Source: Metopolophium dirhodum (taxonomy: Eukaryota > Arthropoda > Insecta > Hemiptera > Aphididae). Taken from it: 64,000 bases of DNA. The position numbers were made by a program, and so were the translations under genes. The notes under the pieces were generated by a model that was given only the letters and a program-made list of their open reading frames with translations, did not search any database and was not told where the DNA came from. The stretch spans positions 3,596,001 through 3,660,000 of the forward strand of contig NC_083560.1 of NCBI RefSeq assembly GCF_019925205.1. The letters are read 5' to 3'. Below are positions 25,114 to 38,059 of the stretch, piece after piece. How positions within the stretch are numbered: the first letter of the stretch is position 1; each line of letters opens with the position of its first letter.

Positions 25114-26727
25114 GTTATGATTATAGTCTAACCTAAAATTGTAATAAAGTCATTCCGCACTATGTAACGGTTGCGTACACATGTTTAATACATAACACTA
25201 ACCTTATCACCTGACTCCTTATCACACACCAACCGGCTCGAGATCGACGACCAGACCAAAAGACCACTGCAGCTTCCGACATCGGTTAAAACTCTTCGCC
25301 AACTCGGGGGGTTTTGGGGTCTCTCCCAGCGACGCTCGAAGAGCTAGTATTATTATAAATCAAAGGTATTATAATGAATAATGTGTTTGCTATATTATAG
25401 TATATTGAATCACTGGTTGTCGTTTGCGCATCACTATTGTTAATACATTTTCACCTTTTTTTAATGACAATTTCGCATTTCAAGATTTTTAGGTTAAATA
25501 TACATATAGTATGTGCACTGAAAATATAACTGAAATATAATTATTATACCCAAAGTCGCTAGTTTATAATCGCTGTTATTGTTTTAAAAAATATAAAATC
25601 TAAGATATTAGATCATTATACTAATGCTTGGCTAAATGTTGACAAAAAATAAAATTACAATAATTTCATATAATATTTTTTTAGTATCGTATATTATAAA
25701 AAAAAATTAAATGTAGTTTAAATAATTTAATGATATAATATATTATTCCAATAATCGCAAATAAATGATTAGTCTATAGGTTCTAGTACTACAATATTAA
25801 GTATTTTTTTTTCCGCATAGGAACTGACATTCAACGCCCCACGGACCCGCGATGCACACTTGCCTATAAGGCTATAACCAAATAATTATGATAATATAGC
25901 GCATTGTTGTCATGTACATGCTAATATAAATTTGGCGCATATAAATATAGCTGCCCTAAGTTCTCGCATTTTCCCAACTCAGTAATAAAATATTGTAAAC
26001 AGATATGGAGCGACGGCTGTATCCTAGTAAAATTACAAACCTATTATATACATTCGTAATAATAATAATATAACAGCCCTTGCTATTGTACTTGCGATGT
26101 GTCGTTAATAAATTGTTATATTATATTGGAACCGCCACCGCCCCATGTGTTGACATCTACCGACTTGTGTACCATAAAACAACCTCTATAATAATAACTA
26201 TTACTGAAACTGATAACATTTCATTCGGAATACGATTTAAGATAGTACTAGCTCACATCAGTATCTGTGCCTTAGATAATAATATTATACTTATGATATA
26301 ATATAATATAATATACCTATGCTCTATGATCTATGAACTAATGTGACATCAATTTTTTTGGACACTAGTTTGTACCACCCCCCCGTCCAAGTAAAAAATA
26401 ATAGTAGGGGTACGCAAAAGAAAAATAAAAATAGTAGGGGAGCTCCGTCTTCCTGCGCACCACCCCCCCCCCCCCCATTTAATTCGAGTTCTGCCCACCT
26501 ATATAATATCATTACTACCAGCCAGAGACATTCAAACTGTTTTAATCCTCGACTCTTTTGTGCCCGCCTCTGTTATAAAATATTGTTAACTGATATAGCG
26601 CCGCTGTATAACAGTATATTAATAATTATTTTATTTAATAGCACATTAAATTATTTTTAAAAGACTACAATGAACACGAATTCCAATAATATATTATAAC
26701 AACCTTCACTATTATACCAGAAGATGT

Positions 26728-27250
26728 ATTGGTAATCGTAATCATGAAATTTAATATCGTGAAATATCCACGAAATATTTCAGTATTTTAATAAATGTAA
26801 TTTTTAGTAAGTTAACTGTCATAAATTACCTTCTTAATAATTGTATGGTATATTTATACCTAACATTTTGTTCATTACTGTTTCTCTCTCTAATACCTTA
26901 CTGTTGAGGCATAATAATTTTAATATTGGAATCTAAATAAAAAAAATAAAAAAATAACCTAACCTTTGGTATTAAACATTTAAAATGGTACCAGACATTT
27001 TTATATTGACGAAAAACATACAAAAATGTTTAAATGATATGAATATTATATACTATATTATGGTAATAATATGTCAACCAGGGCCTTCATCATATTCCAT
27101 TCATTAATATCAATGATTGTACCTGGTACTCTTTAACTATATATAATTAATAATTGATAAATAATAAAACAACCATCATTAATATTTGTATCAACGGCAA
27201 TTTCAAAGTTTCACATTTTTGTGAAATACTTCATTTTTCATATACAATAA
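26728..27250. mobile_element. Internally deleted derivative of the 47.7-kb hAT
   Basis: 26741-27045 aligns with the left end of the large hAT (47671-47950; shared AAATATTTCAGTATTTTAAT and CATACAAAAATGTTTAAATG). 27055-27235 aligns with its right end (54059-54230; shared AATATGTCAACCA, TTAATATCAATGATT, TTAATAATTGATAAA). All 6 kb between has been lost. The terminal bases are too decayed for a confident target duplication. Confidence 0.75.
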
Positions 27251-28379
27251 TAACATACATGGTTTTTATGATACAAATTTACAATATCATGAAATAATTA
27301 AACGAATTAAATTTAACAAAGCGAATAATTCGCGTTGGTAGCCCGGTAATAAATAGTACCTCTAGAACAATACTGCCACAACTCAAAATCCATTGACTGC
27401 TTTCGAATAATAAAAATGTAGTTCTATTAAACGCAAGAACGCCAACAGTGTTACAACAATTATTTATAGGTAGGTGCCTTATTTATTATTATACCATAAT
27501 TTTATCGTAAGAAACTAAATGTAAAATAATATATACATACAGGTAGGTGCACCTACTTATTGGAGTAGACTGTTTACGGTAAACAGTGAAATATACTCAA
27601 TTTTATTATTCCGTGATAATAACTACATTTCTGCTGTTATAACCATTTTGGTTATCGAGATGGGAAAAGGGGAAATATATTTTTGTATGTTGAAGATTAT
27701 TATTTTAACAAAAACAATGAAGGAAATGTATGTGTTGATCTGCTTTCTACATTTTATTAATTATTTTGATATCATAGATACCACCTCAATAAGGTGGAAC
27801 GTGTTGTAGTGTCGTACTACTGTCGTCTTTCGCAGTTATGCCGGCGTCAGCGTTCGGTATTATATTTTGAGGGCAATAACAAAAGTCTCGTTGCAATACG
27901 GCCGTGTCACAGTTACATTGGCATTATAAAATATTATAGTATTATTATTATTTATTTAATATTATATTAACAAGTAGCAATGTTTTTTGGAGTCGAACAA
28001 CGGCTTTACTCATCTTTAGTCGTACCAGGCGGCGTGCGTTAGCCGCCGGCGATGACGTTCCGACGTATAAAATTGTGCCCATAGTTATAAACAATACGAT
28101 TGCGATACATTGTGCAGAACGGTAATTTCAGAGGCAATTATTTCTGAGATTTTTCTTAATAAAGGGGTGGATATAGTAGCCGGTGGGTACCCAAGTAAAT
28201 GTATCTAATCGTTTCTCGTAATATTATTATATTAATTTATACTATAGTGAGTGAGACGCGTATAACATGCGTTAAGTAAGTAGGTACGTTACATTTCAAT
28301 ATTGTCATTTCATCTATTCTTTCGTAATGGAATCCAAAAAAATCAATTCCGTGTAATATAATATATGTTACAGGCAAAA

Positions 28380-28690
28380 GTCGAAATCGGTCAAACCTCA
28401 GAAATGCCCGGGCAAAACGCGAACTGCCCATAACCCTTGGGCAAAATGACACATTTCGGCTTTTAACTGTGCAAACCTAGTTATGACCAACCTCATTTGG
28501 GCAAAACCGTATACTGACTTTTATCGTAATGGCAAAACCGTAGTGTCTTATAAACGTTATTTATTAAGTACTCATATAAAAATAAACAAATAATAATATT
28601 ATGTACTCTTTTAATGTTAAAAATGTTAAAATAAATAACTAAAAAAATTAATACATAATAAACCTCATTTGGGCAAAACCAGCGTCTTAA
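28380..28690. repeat. Cluster of GGGCAAAAC motifs
   Basis: GGGCAAAAC or close variants recur at about 28410, 28440, 28498, 28530 and 28670. A longer CCTCATTTGGGCAAAACC occurs twice (about 28489 and 28665). No open frame goes with it. Likely a decayed transposon end. Confidence 0.45.
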
Positions 28691-28858
28691 ATAACATCAC
28701 TAATATTAAATACAAATAAATAAAATAAAATAAAATCATAAAATATTGTAGAAATATAATTGAATACACATAAACAATAATAAAAAAATAATATTTTTGT
28801 TTATTTGTTGCTACACATATTAGACCTATGGCATTTAGAACTACACAATTTTTTTATA

Positions 28859-29445
28859 TTCTGAGCGAAGCGATGAATGTATTGATTTTACAATGTGTAT
28901 TTTTTTTTTTTTTGTGTCTGTCATCACAGTAAAAATGCTTGGATTTTCTTCAACAGTAAATTTACTGAAAGGAAAGTGAATCTAGTTGGTACAAAACAAG
29001 GCTCCAAGTAAATAGGTTATATAAAAATTACTTTATTCACAATAATATCATCAAATATACTTGGTAATATCATAGGCTGACTGACTGTTTTCGCTCAGAA
29101 TCGTTTTTCTTATACAATGATATTATATCATTGAATTCAAATTTAACACTATCCATTACAGTGACCCACTTGTAACCTACTGTACAGCAGAGCGACATCC
29201 ACTTATCCACCTTTCAATCAATAATTTCATTTTTTTCGCTTGCGCCAATCCAATTATTTATAGAAAAAAAAATAAAAAAATTGAAAACCGACAATGTCCG
29301 CAAACAGCTCAAAAAGATTTAAAATATTTTCAAAATTGTATGGTGTATAGAAAATTCTAATATAAACATTTAGTGAAATTTTCAAGTATCTACAGTCATT
29401 CGTTTTTTAATTACAATAAAATAAGAAAATTGTTACATGAGAAAA
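28859..29445 (+). repeat. R1 dispersed repeat
   Basis: It begins with TTCTGAGCGAAGCGATGAAT, also present at 52086-52105. A T-run and GTGTCTGTCATCAC follow. Inner blocks include ACCCACTT..AACCTACTGTA (in reverse at 44570-44620) and, at the right end, CATTCGTTTTTTAATTACAA (in reverse at 52630). Related reverse-strand material occurs at about 37000-37200. Non-coding. Confidence 0.7.
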
Positions 29446-29689
29446 CATAAAACCTTTGAAAGTCGAATATACTTTGATGTACTGGCTAGAGCAATGGAAT
29501 CAGTATATACTCTTTTTACATGAATGATAAAATAGTGTACTCAACAACAGATAATGGATCATATTTTGTTAAGAGTTTTATGTATGATTGAATTGAATTT
29601 ATATGTAATTTATTATTTATTATATTTGGTTCATAGTAATAACGGTCTTAATCAGAGTAAACTATAGTTGTTATATCCTTTTTCAGAGT

Positions 29690-30595
29690 TTATGGTCAAA
29701 AAATTATGTTGATTGTTGATTCACCAATTGAAAATAATATCACTATTTTAACTGATAGTGAAGATTCGGAAAATTTAATTGATGATATAAGTGATGAAAA
29801 TACAAATGGTTCAGCTTATATAAATATTGCAGACTTATTTGATAAAACAGAAGATCTAAGGTAATGAAATACGATATAATGTAAGAAATAACATTTTTAT
29901 TAACGTATATCTTTTATCTAGCAAATAGCAATTTAAACTGAATGATTTATCTTATACTTTCAGGACATAGAAAAAGAATTGGCTTCTGTAAAAGGTAAAT
30001 TTTCAACACTATAAAGCTGCAAACAGCAAATTAGAGCTATTTTTACTAAGACTAATAATCTGTGGAACAAACATACTGCTCCACTCAAGTTGCAGAAAGT
30101 ATTAAAGAATGTTTTGGTGTGTATCTAGTGACTCCAAATGAAACTAGATGGAATTCCACTTATGATTCCATTACCTTTTTATTGAATCATATTAAAGTGA
30201 ATTTTTCAAAATGTGTAAGATTGTGTGACTCAATTGGTATTATGCGTTTTAAAAAAGAAGATATTGAATTTATGGAAGATTATATAACTATCATGGAACT
30301 TGTGGCAGTTGCCCTCTATGGGTGAAAAAACATATATTTAGTTTATTACTGCCTACTATTTCTATATTGTTATCAAATCATGATGATATTATGCTTACAA
30401 AAAAGAGATTAAATTATTGTGCAACATTTGTTAATATTATCAAAACAAGCATTGAAACACGTTTTCGAAATCGAAAAAAGAACAAGGAAATAAGTTTTTG
30501 GATATTGCTTTTTTTATCTCATCCATATTTTAAGACATTGTGGATAAAAAATAATATAATCAAGATTTGGCTGCTATTTTTATTATTAATTTGAA
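29690..30595 (+). pseudogene. hAT transposase pseudogene
   Basis: Pieces of a hAT transposase lie in order: an acidic segment (LTDSEDSENLIDDISDEN, 29690-29875), DIEKELASVKG near 29965, then QVAESIKECF...TPNETRWNSTYDSI (30090-30170), MEDYITIMELVAVAL (about 30270), HIFSLLLPTISIL (about 30330) and ETRFRNRKKNKE with SHPYFKTLW. Frameshifts and stops separate them, and the C-terminal dimerisation domain is missing. It belongs to the hAT lineage with PNETRWNSTYDS but is not the one at 48-54 kb. Confidence 0.75.
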
Positions 30596-30599
30596 CTGA

Positions 30600-32170
30600 C
30601 TGTTTATATTTAAATAGTATATATAACTGACACATGTCATTACGATTTAGTGTAACACTAACTAAAGATATAATTATGTATTAATTTATGAAATATTGTA
30701 TGCGACATAATATTATTATTATTTTATTAAATGTTTTTAAAATTTGATTTAAAAATATGCAATGTATCTAATTAAATAAGTATTTTTATTAATATTCCTT
30801 TTTAACTAATTTTTTAATTGGTTATTTTGTCCTATACCATTGGTTATTTTATCCCTGGATATTTAAACTTAGTAGGTAGCCTATAATGTGCACTAGTCAC
30901 TACCATCTACCCCAGTGTAACACCCACCACTGACCACCACGGTTCATGGGCTACAGCACCACCCACCTTTATAAGGTATGCCCGTAACCTCACTCCAAAA
31001 AAAAATTTAAACATAAGTAAGGTATTTTTACCTTTTACCTGTATTAGTAGGTACTTCTCTCAACCGTTTTACACCAATGCATCATACACATGATATTATT
31101 ATGTATTTATTATTTTCATTAATTGTTGTATATTTTCATAGTATTTATAAAGTACATAAATCATTATTAAAAAACTATTTCAAATTTGCTAAATTGGTTT
31201 TATTTACTGATTAAATGTAGTCCCTGGGTAATTGTTTTTATATATTTCTATATATAATATTATCCCTAAGCTGTTGTTATTGTAATTCAGTAACTGGTAA
31301 TGTTAGCTGTGAGCAAAATCTTAATGCCATACCTACATTTTTATAAACATTACCAAGATTTTACTATAGATTTATTGTAAAGCTTAAATAGGTGATAGAA
31401 GTACCTTTTTGGCTTTTTTTTATTATTTCTGAAATAAGGTTAGGTTAAAGTTCATTGTATGGTGAATACAATTACACTATACAATTCAGTTTCAATTACC
31501 TATATATCCATGTTTTTAACTATCTGCAATAGAATCTGTAGATCATAGCAACTCTTTATCAATGTTCTAAATCAACAGCAGATAAATAATTACCAATGTC
31601 AATGAGAAATTCAATATTAATTTTGCTTTTTTTCATTTCGAGATAAATATTACCTATACTTTTCACAATCTTTTGTCATGCTTTAATGTTACCTTAATAT
31701 CTAATTTAAAAAATACAAATTCCAAGCAATACACAAATTATGTACTTTTTAAATAATTGTTGTGGCAAAATTAAAAAAAAACAATTAGTTATTAAACAAT
31801 TATTAATATTATTTTAATTAGTTAATTAATACAAGAATAAACTAAAATTTAAAAAAAAAATTAAGAAAAATAGTTAACTGTGAATCAATCTGCGAAATTG
31901 TCAATTGTCATAAGGGAAGCTACTTTATGGTAAAGTGACTAACAAAAAGCTTCAGACATTGTATTGACTCTCTTAAACTGTCAGTTCTATCAGGTAAACG
32001 TTCAGCCATGCATTAGGTATTCTCATTGCTTGACCTGAAATTTAAAGGAAATGTTGAAATGTATAAACTATAAACTGAGATGCGACCACAAATTATTATT
32101 ATTGGTCTTGGACTAGAAAAAAAACATTGTAAATTTAATCATTATAATATTGTATTAATGAGTTTCTTAC
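30600..32170. other. AT-rich DNA, nothing recognised
   Basis: It contains a short C-rich patch (30890-30970) and long A/T stretches. I see no exon or repeat pair. Confidence 0.5.
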
Positions 32171-32175
32171 GATGG

Positions 32176-32624
32176 TTATTGGTATAAGTCCAATATGTGA
32201 CCTGGAACCGTGTATGTTTGAGGGATGTTCTCATCATTAAATGAATGGAAAATGAAGTTGAATTCCACCCTACATACTGGACAAGTTGGATAACGCTAAA
32301 ATATATAAAAACATAACTGTTGTTTAAAGAGTAAATATAGGTAAGTATGAAACTATTCAATAAATTCCTAAATGTTTTAACAAATAAAATTTACTTAATT
32401 TTCTTATTTATAATGAGAAAAAAATTAAAACATTTTTGATACAAAATGATATGAGTATGTTCAATAATTAATAACTTTTAAGTTTTTACTAAACTTACAA
32501 ATTTGCGTAATTTCCAACATTTCTTAGACCATCTTTTCAAACATTTAAAACAAAATAAATGCATACATTTTTCTGTATAACATGTATTGTTTAAATCAGA
32601 TAAACAAATTGAACATTTATCCAT
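32176..32624 (-). CDS. Miniature RING-finger protein (81 aa)
   Basis: Exon 1 is 32624-32499 (ATG in context TCAATATGG, 42 codons, donor GTAAGT). Exon 2 is 32295-32176 (acceptor ATTTTAG, 39 codons plus TAA). The phase is 0. An acceptor (TTTATTTTAG) lies just upstream of the ATG, so a 5' untranslated exon is expected. The product is nearly all RING: CSICLSDLNNTCYTEKCMHL, then FCFKCLKRW, then TCPVC, giving the C3HC4 order C-x2-C, C-x-H-x2-C-x2-C, C-x2-C. The pattern, with an aromatic Leu-Lys-Arg-Trp-Ser after the fourth Cys and a following FNFIFHSF, resembles the RING of Topors-type E3 ligases; the long C-terminal region of Topors is absent. Likely role: ubiquitin or SUMO E3 activity, inferred from the fold. 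It may be a truncated retained paralogue. Confidence 0.78.
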
Positions 32625-33242
32625 ATTGACAATTTAATTCTAAAATAAAAAAGTTATATTAACTATAAAGTACAATATACTTCATTAACATTAGTATAAA
32701 CATTAATTTTTACAAATTAATTTCTACACATTAGAACATGAATTAGATTATCTAATGACATTAGTACATAGTATGACATTGCTATTTTTTTAAAGTTTGT
32801 TTATTTCTCCAATTCAAGAACTGTCAAACATTATTGTATGTTAATATAATATATTTTTGTAATGCTATAAGATTATATCTTATAATCGTTGACAGCAATA
32901 AATACAATGTTTATTATTATAATTATATTATTATTAAAATAAAATAAAAATACTACACATCAAATATTTTAGTATAATATAGTAATTATTAGTCTAGTAA
33001 TTTACCGGTGAATTTCTATAAAGATTTTAAATTCAAAAACTCATAAAAAATTAATATTACATTTAATTTTTAGTTAACTTGACTGACTTAAATATTAAAA
33101 TATTATAAGAAACTACTGACAAAACACAAATAATGTTCTTACATTTAAGTTTTGATTATTAGATTTCAGTTCACTCTAATATTTAAGCTATCAACACAAA
33201 ATTTGAACTGCTAGTACATTTTAGTATATTATGCATTACCTA

Positions 33243-33628
33243 CAGTGTTCGGAACGTTCACTAAAAAATTGAATTTGCCCACGTTCACGTTTATGTTCTT
33301 TGAAAATGTGAATGCGTTAATTTAATTTATTTTATCTTATTTTAATGTATCGTTTAAACATGAATATAAATTCGTGGAAATCATAATATTATTGTTATTT
33401 TATGTGCAGGCATGTCCACTGGAATTTCATTTATTTTATTTTTATAATTCGTAATATATTATATCATAATAGTATCAATCAATAATTATTAAATAATAAA
33501 TAAATATGAACGTCTTAAAAATTTAATTAAATATATAAACGTCATTCACGTTTACGCTCTATTTGAAAAAAACGAGTTACGTTCACTCGTGAATTCGTGT
33601 TCATGAACGACGTTCTTTCCAAACACTG
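33243..33628. mobile_element. hAT-like MITE
   Basis: Ends CAGTGTTCGGAACGTTCAC (33243) and, inverted, CAGTGTTTGGAAAGAACG (ending 33628) resemble hAT termini. About 386 bp, non-coding. No matching 8-bp target duplication was found. Confidence 0.5.
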
Positions 33629-33639
33629 ATGCGTTCGTA

Positions 33640-35640
33640 TAGTAGTATACTAGACGGAAACAACATACGGTGGTACGACGTTCGCTTAGTCTAAGTGACT
33701 TAGATATACAAACCTGAGATATTACCGTGGTAGTAGTACTCACAATGATTTAATATAATTTAATATTTAACACAAAATATATTATAAATTTTTTAAGGAT
33801 TTGTTTGTGTACTACTCAATAAATGGTGGTTCCGCTGATGTCACCAATGTAACAAATGACACGACAACCACAAACTACGTGCACCTTCGCATAAGTCCTA
33901 ATGACCTAATAGAATAAAAAATATCCATACCTGCTAGGTTAGGTCACCACACCCCCACCATATGAGTGTGGCAGCATTACCCAACCAATGGGAGGCGACG
34001 CAAAATTGGGTTGCGATGTTTGTACGCTAAGAAGAAAACTAGTTTTGTTGGTTCTAAAAAGAAAAAAGAAAATAATTTTAGACGTAAATTTATTAAAAAT
34101 GTATGTTATATTTTATTTCATAACTCAAACGTCTCAAACCTACTCAACTATAATAATAACGAGAAGTATACTGGGCCGTATATTATTATGTATTATATAC
34201 CTACCTATTTAAATTTATTATACATAATATTATGATGAACAACCCACCTTTTAAATTAATTATTCAATCTTGATCAAAATTAGTTCTGGCCTGTTTATAG
34301 TAGAAAATATAGCGTAAAAGGGCCTAATATAAATGTTGTATTCTAGGAATAAAACAGAAATTAATTAATTTCGTGTTATTTTTGTCTGTTCTTTCGAATT
34401 AATATTTTTTTTCTTCGACCAGCTACTTATTATTATTGTTTTTTAAAAACTTTGTACCTAATTCATCTATAAATATTAGTAATATTATTTTATATTATTA
34501 TATTAAACAGTATGTTTATTTCATCAACTGCAGACAAAACCATTTTATCGATCGCGGTTCGACTGAAACGACATAAAACGTCGTAGGTGGTTGTGGGCTG
34601 GGGCAACTATTCGGTCCAGGAAATTTATAATTTGACTGGTCCGTGCCATTTCGTCGTCACAAAATGTAAAAACTTAAATATGGTAGGTACCAACGTTTTA
34701 ACAAATTAAGGTTGCATCCTTTACTCGTCTTCAATTTTCTCAGGAAACAATTTAAGATTAAACGTGTTTAGTAATTTATCTCAAGTACAGTATATTACTT
34801 TTTTTCTATTGCTAACTAACTGCATTCTAACTTGATTTTTCTGAGAGTTTCCTTTCTCTCTCTCTGATATTATATTTTATTATTGTGTGCAGTACCTATA
34901 TTTATATTATATTTTTAGTGTGTACGAAATGTTAGGTAATATTAAGTAAATACCTACTCATTGCTATGGCTAGACGACGTGAATATATTAATAGATTGGT
35001 AGACGTGAATATTACAAGTGAGGCGACCCTCTAAAACCGCCACTGTAGCTATTAAGCACGGTTTTTTTTGATAATCATTTTAAGAAAAAAAATACAAAAT
35101 ATACCAAAATGGCAAAATTTACAAATAAATTATTTTTCATTAAGCAATTTAATTGATATTACTTTAGCAAACCTGCAATTTCCTAAACCAATACAAAAAC
35201 TAGCACAAAATTAGAAAGAATAGTACAATTTATTTTTAGTAAGTATTTAAAAAAATTTGTATATACGTAGGGTTATACGTAGGCTTATACGCAGCAAATT
35301 ATGGCGGCGTCTAAGAGTAGTACCTAATCAACTCAATCAATGAAACTGCGACTGCAGTTGAATTAAGTTCCGGGAACCTATAGTAAATACAATGCCAAAC
35401 TATAGGTGTGCCAACGGACTAACCAAATTTGTATGACTTTTTTTTTTTTATTAATTTATGTCATACAATGTAACTTACTCCCTACTGATTAAAATGAAAC
35501 TGTTTTAGTTAATGCTTGGTTAACTGGAGAAGCAGATGAATTAAAATTGTCATTTTTTTTTTTAAATGCTCGTAACTTTTTAGAATACCTAGTCATGATT
35601 AATTCATATTATATAATTATAAGTTTTGCTAATTAGAAAT
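33640..35640. other. No gene recognised
   Basis: Short lysine-rich open frames near 33970-34235 arise from A-rich sequence. A GC-richer patch at 34540-34650 stands alone. Nothing else is supported. Confidence 0.45.
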
Positions 35641-35649
35641 AATTAGTTT

Positions 35650-36520
35650 AATTTACCTGGTTGAGATTCAATAGGTTTTATTTTATTATTATCAACTTGT
35701 AAAAATCTTTCATATTAATATCATTATTATTTCCAACACTGTACCAATCATTACCAATTGCATAGTCATCGTTTAATAGTTTTTTAGTAATAGTTTCTGT
35801 AACTGAAAATTAGATTATAGTTAATAAATTATAATATAATGTTTCCACATTAATATTATATTATGTACAATGAAAGACAATAATTGGCAAGGACGTCATA
35901 GGTGGTAAATGTTTGTAAATGCCTAAAAATAGCTATTTATACTGGCAAATGTTGTACTAAAATGTTCATCTTTTACTTCCAATGTCGTCATTACCAACAA
36001 CAATATGCGTCTTAAACTGAGTATTATATATTTACACCAACATTAGTTTTTAAAATGGTGAACCATTTTCTTGCGATAGCTGTTTACGCTTTGAATAATT
36101 TGAGAAATTGGACTTATCAAAACTATATACAATTGGGATGTATTATTTTTATTTATTATTTTTTAATAGGTATTTAAGAAAAGTAAGTATTTAACCCAAA
36201 TTTCTTTTTTTTAGAGACTGACCATCCCCTATACATTAGTGTATTCCTAGCTTTAGGTTTATCGATACTATTGTCATCATAGTCCTCAGACGCTAAATTA
36301 AAAAAAAAACTTATTTGCTTAACAAATGTCCAAGTACTTACTTTAATATATTTAATGAACCTGAGTCAGTTGGGCACGAGGACTTGGGCTCCATTATATT
36401 TTTTTATGTTGTAGACTTACTCTTCCGCTTGGTGTTTACATTATCATAGTCTTCGGAAGATGATATATCTGCTCTAGTTAAACTTTTTTTTGTAATTTCT
36501 TGAGCTTTAAGCAAATGAAT
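35650..36520 (-). pseudogene. Exons resembling the linker region of a DUF4806-type gene
   Basis: Minus-strand exon-like pieces have splice signals: 36520-36421 (KAQEITKKSLTRADISSSED, donor GTAAGT), 36292-36223 (SEDYDDNSIDKPKARNTL, donor GTCAGT), and 35802 to about 35650 (VTETITKKLLNDDYAIGNDW). The first two join in phase. The third does not, and its own frame breaks near 35690. Ser/Glu/Asp-rich text followed by KRK is typical of the segment between the N-terminus and DUF4806 in aphid paralogues. No conserved domain is complete. Probably a decaying copy. Confidence 0.4.
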
Positions 36521-36979
36521 CTATAATATTGTAAGTATAATGTACAACAACTATGAATATGATTATAGTATGAAATATCAACATGGTTTATTGATGTTCT
36601 TATACTGATTATTTATAAATTTAAAATATAAGTTACTGTTAAGGTTATTTTATAGTAATATTATGTTTATGTTATAAGCAGGACTTATTGCTGTTTATAT
36701 AGCTATAAATAAGTGTCATATGGAAATCAGATTCAAGATATAAACCTTTTAGGGCTTATTTATGAATTCTTTTTTTTTAGTGCACAAACTTACAAGTTAT
36801 GGTGGTTTAAAATAATCATTTCTCACTTGGAATGCAAATTAAAAATTACTAAGATATCCATAGATAATAAGCTATAGCTAAAAATATAACATATATACCA
36901 ATTAAAAAATAATTGTTATCTTGGCAATTGAAAAATATTAAAAATACATTGTCACTAAGAAAAAACGAGGATTTTTAAG

Positions 36980-37400
36980 GAAAACCTGTTTTTGACAAAA
37001 ACTATATAGTTTTTTTTTGATTTAAGTAAGAAAATAATAATAACCGTTGATACCTTAAATTTACACCAAATATTTATATGACACTTTAATATACATGATA
37101 TTCAAAATATTTTGCCTCTTTTTGAGCGGTTTTAGCTAACCATGACAAATATTAGATTTTTTTGAATTATTGTCGATAAATAATTTTAAAATATCTTAAA
37201 TTTAATAAAGGGTTACTCATAATAGTTGTTGTTAGTGGAAATTAAAAAAAAGTTGAGCGTAAATCCAAAATAATAATTTATGTGCGTATGAAGTTAGAAT
37301 TTTGATAATTTCGCTGAAAAATGTGAAAATTTTATAATTATTTTGTAATTATAAATTCATATTTTGTTATAATTTAAAAATATTATTTATTGGTACATGC
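36980..37400 (-). repeat. R1-related repeat, reverse orientation
   Basis: The block AAATATTTTGCCTCTTTTTG, then AGCGGTTTT, is the inverse of the R1 block at 29295-29340. The rest is diverged. 37.4-38.05 kb has no recognised feature. Confidence 0.4.
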
Positions 37401-38059
37401 AAGTTTTAAGTACCTATATTATTATATTTTATACAAACAATGATATTTTTAAATGCGACTTTTTATTATTTGTCGGATGTCGCCACACCCGTTTACACCA
37501 AATAGACTTATTTGACGCAGAATATCTGGTATAATACAATAATAATAATTATTTTATAAGATATATTTTAATTCTTATATTTTTAACACAACAAATAATA
37601 TATATTATATAGAAATTATATTTAAATGTTTTTGAAGGGGTTGTTACGGATGTTTTATAAGAAATTAGATCTCCTCTACAACTTTTAACCAAGATATTTT
37701 GCTCTAAAACCATTCAGTAAGCCGTATTATTGAAACGAAATTGGTATATCTTTGTACGGTATTTTCTTCCGTGTGGGGTCCTCCTAAGTTCACCGTGCAT
37801 CACTTTATCGCGTTAATCGTCGTCGTATACTTGTATTATAATGTATCTACTATGTCATTAGGGTGACAGGTGTTGTTTATGTTATGCACCTATCTTAATT
37901 GACAAATTGCGAGTTCGATAGTTCCTACGTCCATATAAGTCTAAAATAAGGTTTCAGAATCTTATACGATATGTCATTCCATATAATATAATATAATAAT
38001 CTATAATAACTGATGACAACTCGATATCATATTGGAAAATTAGCTAGATAAATTACAAT

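Noticed and set aside
26324..26660. Poly-proline and poly-glycine open frames
   Set aside because: Produced by a run of C residues (26462-26476). No other protein character.
33966..34235. Lysine-rich open frames of 74-89 codons
   Set aside because: A-rich sequence read in two frames. No splice or domain support.
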